Shown here: in pieces, positions 7,591 through 11,412 of the stretch
How positions within the stretch are numbered: the stretch's first letter is position 1
How the letters are laid out: each line of letters opens with the position of its first letter
NCBI GenBank assembly: GCA_018398765.1
Contig: JAHBMJ010003303.1
Location: 1-11,412 of the forward strand
Direction: 5' to 3'
Length of the DNA: 11,412 bases
Source of the DNA: Chromera velia
Taxonomy: Eukaryota > Sar > Chromeraceae
Program-made: the position numbers and the translations under genes
The notes under the pieces: generated by a model
Database searches by the model: none
The model's input: only the letters and a program-made list of their open reading frames with translations
What the model was told of the DNA's origin: nothing

Positions 7591-10473
7591 GTTATACCCC
7601 AACATACTCCTACACTCCTCAAAACCGACCGGTACATCGAACAGACACTTCGCATCAGCACCTGCTGGCAGAGCCTTACTCTGATCGAAGTCCAGGGGAA
7701 CGCACTCCGCTGCACTCCCCACAAGAACCCTCGAACCCTCAACGAGATCTCTCTACTCAACCTGAACCCGAATCAACCCTTGTACCCTATCCCACCCCAC
7801 ACCTCCACGCCTCTCCTGTCCCCCAAAACAATGGCATACGGAGGTCCAAGAAATCGGACAATCGAACAACAACATTTTTAACAGCTAGAGACTGGCTGGG
7901 CAACAGCCGTCTCGGCAGCTGATACTTCTGCGTAGAAGGCACTTCCATCAGTAATATGTAGCAAACCGTCCTCGTAGGGAGACCGACTGCCTCACTCTGC
8001 CTTCTTCTCTCGCCAATCGAGCACTGAAGAGGAGAAACTTTTTTGTAGAGACGGCTTTCTCGGACTCCTTCCTACCCGACCCCCACCCATAACTCACCCA
8101 TCCTGACACGGGTAACTATACTTCCACTGTAAGGTGACAGCGGACACCGTCAACTCAGACCAGTCAGCACACATCTACGTGGCAAGCACACTCAAACACC
8201 CTCCCCCGATAGGGCATACACAACCAAGATAACCGGACACCCCAACCCTGCTAACATGGCACTGGATGGCAAGCCCCTTCCCTTCCATCCCCAGCGAACA
8301 CTAGACCACTTACACACACAAGACACTCACTCTCCAGCTCAGAGACTTTTTCCCCTGAAAACACATCCTTTCACAGTAATATGGACCCGAACCAGCTATG
8401 AAACCTGCAAGGGGTTACATCTTATGCCGACCACCCTACAGAAGACGAACAAGCACACTTCCTCCACATGTACCTACAAGTGGTGTAGAGCGTGATACCC
8501 TACCCACTAGTAGAGAACCTACACCCCTACTGGGTGATCTGGGTTGATAGCTGGGCAGCAGACCAGTACACAGCTGCTTAGCTAGAATACATACCCGGCC
8601 TGGCAAGCAGGCAGTGGGCTGTCCCACCAGAGGTCATGGACCGTGTTGCCCAGTATATCTGGGGCCACCACGGGGAACGCCTCAACATCTGAATTGGATA
8701 GCAGGATATACAAAAACTCCACCAGCGGCATGTGATGGGACAATATGTGTATCCCTATCTTCCACCGACCTTCCCCCTATGAACCCAACAGGACCAAGTT
8801 GAACGTACCCTAAAATAGATGAAGCAGTGGTTGGACACCCACTGGAACCACCCAGACTATGTAAGGGCAATGCAGGCAAATACACTGTCAGACGCCGCAA
8901 GGGCTGTCCAACACTTTACCACGTCCTCCACCACTGAACAGCACTCCCACCCCCCCACTCAATGTAGCGGGGCAGAACAAACTAGCCACCAACCCCCCCC
9001 TGCAACAGGCCCCCCACCCCCCACTAACGGAGAACACCACCACCGTCAGACCTGACGTAACCTTCCAACCTTCCCCACACCCAGCCTATGCGCCTTCACA
9101 CCAACACCAACCCCCTACATAGACATCTTATCCCCCTTCCAACCCAATGGCCCATTTATCCTCTAGATCTATCCTATACACCAGGACCCTCCTAACCCCT
9201 CCTTCAGCATTATCCTCCACCAGTACACTATCCCCCCTCACACTCTTACCTCCTATAGTATTACCAATACAACCCCCTAACTGCAGCTCTGTACACCTTA
9301 CAACACCAACAAGTGGGGAGTCAGACCACCCTTCCGCTCACCTCCACTCAATTATTGTTAGCCGAGGTACTGCGAGCTACCCTTGCAGTAATTAAGCAAG
9401 GGAACCCGGGCAGCACTCCGATAGGCTGGATAGGGTATACAACGCAAACAACCACATCCTTCCCCCCTACCCTCCCTTCAGGACCCTACCCACCCTCGTT
9501 CCAGGGGCACAGCACGACCTTCCCAGAAACGTACAGCACCCGGCACCAGGGGGACAGCCTGCCCTCGGACATGGATACAATAATGCGAGAGGCCCCTGCT
9601 GCTCCTAGAGGCACCATGTTGGCACAACTAGGGGCACAGCAAACACAAGACACTGCAGCTGATGCTCACATGGCGAGATCGTCTACCCCCTCCACCTTCC
9701 AAGCAGGCTCGGCCGCTCCCCCATAGGGGGGACGATCTGACCAACCCATTAGTGCGGGAACCACAGAAAGATGGCAAGGGCAGAACCCAACCTCCACGGA
9801 TACTACACATCCTTCCGATGAGATGGGCTCCCAAAGGAGCTGTAAGCACTTTAAGGTTAGCCTTGAAGGACCTACCGAAAGTCTCTAGGTCCAACGCCCC
9901 CCTAACCAGAACACTCAAGAAGGGATGACCATCCGCTACCCTGGGATGGGCGTCCCCCGATACGGGACCCGGTTCTCAGGAGGTAACGCGGCACCTATCC
10001 AAAACAAAGCCTACAACCTCCCCCCTTTTGACTTCACAGACATTGGCTCACCCAAGCCCGTCCACCTACAACCCAACCCACAGACCTGAGTAACGCAGGC
10101 ACAAGTTACACTAAAATCGAACCCTAAAACCCACGAACAACAGGCAGCTGCCGCTGCAGACACTGGAAACAGCTCCTCACCTACAAAAGAAAAACGATCA
10201 CGTGCTAACTCCTCTGACTTAGAAGAAACCAAGAAGATAGAAGAACAGTACAAGCAACTTAGGGAAAACCTAGCTGCCCGTAAGAAAGCCAAGGCCCAAC
10301 AGCCGCAGCAAGCCGGCCTCTCAACTGACCAACCGGACACTAGGGACCCCCAAACCACAGGCGCTGCCGATGTGGTACAGTCCATCTTCTCCAACGAGCC
10401 ACAATCCACAGCAGAATCACAGGAGGGAGAAGGCGATCCAGAAGCGGACAAAACAGAGTGGACTCCAAAGTAG
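7591..10473 (+). pseudogene. Degenerate ~950-codon gene of unknown family, 20 in-frame stops, four frame changes
   Basis: I do not recognise this protein. The coding path starts in frame 3 (7591-~7825; TGYTPTYSYTPQNRP...), where the start codon is unclear: ATG 7398 or 7831. It moves to frame 1 (~7831-8038; MAYGGPRNRTIEQQHF), frame 2 (~8042-9000), frame 3 (~9020-9130) and frame 1 again (~9150-10473). Every shift is +1. Stops: TAA 7879, 8090, 8252, 9193; TGA 8135, 8399, 8690, 8780, 10087; TAG 7933, 7975, 8210, 8486, 8579, 8699, 8816, 9120, 9256, 9724, 9886. Layout: Pro/Thr/Gln-rich N-terminus; a Trp/Tyr/His-rich, probably helical domain (~8381-8930); Pro/Tyr/Gln-rich middle; charged helix (EETKKIEEQYKQLREN, ~10220-10270); acidic end DPEADKTEWTPK, TAG 10471. 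A gag-like protein is possible, but no pol, protease or zinc knuckle follows. Confidence 0.55.
8381..8929 (+). other. Trp/Tyr/His-rich, probably helical domain of the unknown pseudogene
   Basis: In frame 2 the sequence reads as one continuous protein-like stretch from MDPNQL, with seven stops up to 8816 and none after. Recognisable pieces are TSYADHPTEDEQAHFLHMYL, NLHPYWVIWVDSWAADQY, PPEVMDRVAQYIWGHHGERL and MKQWLDTHWNHPDYVRAMQ, ending in DAARAVQHF. The alternation of amphipathic helices with Trp and Tyr looks like a folded capsid- or adaptor-like domain. That is an impression from composition only. Confidence 0.5.
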
Positions 10474-11412
10474 GACTTAGTGGAATTCAAAGTGACTTTT
10501 AAATTTACTATATTCTAGCTTCATTATAAAGTAAAACTAGGTTGCTTAAAGCAATCTAGAGTATTTTAAAGCATTTAAAATCGTTATTTCTGTGTGAATC
10601 TGCTCAAATGTGCTCAAAAGACTGGTTGATTAGCTAGGGTGCACGGTGGGAAAAATTATGATCACCGCAGCACGTAGAAGTTAGTGAATGTTACCTGCAA
10701 AAAAATATACAGGCACAATACTAATGGATACGCTCAAAAGCAACGTTTAGCACCGCCAATCAACTACAAAGAATTGCTTTTTCTGCAAGGGAAACAGTGC
10801 AGGAAAGAGGGTTTCACAGCTAGGCTGGTCAGACCGGACAAGAGGCGGTCAGTAGGGGTTGGACAGGATTCCGAAGAACAGAGCACAGAGACAATATAAT
10901 TCTTTTCATAAAGAAGTCACACTACACAGTGCAAAAGCTTGCAAATCGTTTTGTGTGTGTTAATGAGAAACTATGAAAAAGAAGGAGAGGTCCGTAGGTA
11001 GATCCAGATGTTTAGACGGAGACCAGTACGGAGTGCCACAAATTTTAATGAGAAAGGATGAACGAGTAAGGAGCACTTGCGTCGAGATAGTATGGACCGC
11101 TTTCAAAGACTGATACACATGGAGCAAGTGGAAGATATTCAAATGCATGAAAGCTGAGCGATTGGTCTGGGTGGAAAAATGTCTGGCACGACTGAGAGCT
11201 GTGCAAAGCTTCAGAAGAGGCAGTCAAAAAATGAAAGCTCCAGCAGACTCTCCATCGACCCTCTCTCAATGACTTCTCTTGTGCGTTTCTGTCAAGCTCC
11301 TAGCAGAACAAAGAAGCTGAATGCTAAGTAAATCATCATGCAAAGCGAGAGAGCGAGCCGCGCTTCCTTAACTGACCTGCAGGTGTCCCCAAGTCTCCGT
11401 CCACCAACACCT
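10474..11412. other. AT-rich spacer downstream of the pseudogene, no supportable gene
   Basis: The base composition changes abruptly after the TAG at 10471. Small structures seen are a palindrome TTGCTT-A-AAGCAA (10542-10554), a tandem TGCTCAAA (10601 and 10611, period 10) and TTTAAA-rich words. An open frame at 10684-10899 (+, 71 codons) and two short minus frames beyond 10960 have no recognisable family or coding signature. No AATAAA signal was seen just after the pseudogene. Confidence 0.5.

Noticed and set aside
8256-8495. 79-codon plus-strand frame-3 open frame
   Set aside because: The frame-2 reading of the same bases continues smoothly into the helical domain on its right and fits the neighbouring composition better.
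9147-9395. 82-codon frame-3 open frame
   Set aside because: Beyond about 9150 the frame-1 reading is Pro/Tyr-rich and joins directly to the long frame-1 stretch to its right. The frame-3 continuation looks like a shadow.
10011-10490. 159-codon minus-strand open frame
   Set aside because: It is antisense to the charged, coiled-coil-like end of the plus-strand pseudogene, and the Cys/Ser/Val-rich composition is typical of a shadow frame.

Overview
The window looks like eukaryotic nuclear DNA made up almost entirely of mobile-element sequence and its remains. The signs are a non-LTR retrotransposon, a hAT-type DNA transposon with target-site duplications, a long GAA microsatellite, AT-rich spacers and no bacterial-style operon. 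I cannot name the organism. No rRNA, tRNA, CRISPR array or recognisable host housekeeping gene was seen.

Left part (1-2880). Two copies of a ~135-bp direct repeat (1-138 and 1933-2066, ~91% identical by eye) bracket a 1.8-kb stretch. Inside it is a 1008-bp hAT-like element (855-1862) with CAGGGTT...AACCCTG ends, imperfect terminal inverted repeats, palindromic subterminal motifs and a perfect 8-bp duplication TACACGTC on each side. It has no transposase, so it is non-autonomous. From 2067 to 2880 there is AT-rich spacer.

Middle (2881-~7290, minus strand). A near full-length LINE. One reading frame runs from an ATG at 6841 to a TGA at 2927 (1304 codons plus stop) and encodes an APE-type endonuclease, a basic/proline-rich linker, a reverse transcriptase with intact YADD, and a C-terminal C-x2-C-x11-H-x4-C zinc knuckle. 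The frame never shifts, but five in-frame stops, all TAG or TAA, interrupt it. Its 5' side carries a 117-nt pure-purine (GAA)n tract, and its 3' end is a 10-nt C run on the sense strand.

Right part (~7590-10473, plus strand), head-to-head with the LINE. No long open frame exists here. Read codon by codon, however, a coding-like composition (Pro/Gln/Thr-rich, then a helical Trp/Tyr/His-rich domain, a Pro/Tyr-rich stretch and a charged coiled-coil tail) can be followed for about 2.9 kb. The path passes through 20 in-frame stops and four successive +1 frame changes, at least two of them at homopolymer runs. Nearly every stop can be explained as CAG/CAA/CGA turned into TAG/TAA/TGA. I do not recognise the protein. 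The rest (10474-11412) is AT-rich with no supportable gene.

The unifying observation is that both long coding regions are broken mainly by stops one C-to-T step from Gln or Arg codons, with TAG dominant (15 of 25). This fits cytosine-deamination decay of methylated mobile elements. For the LINE alone it also fits a nuclear code reading UAR as glutamine. Comparison with other copies or host genes would decide between them.
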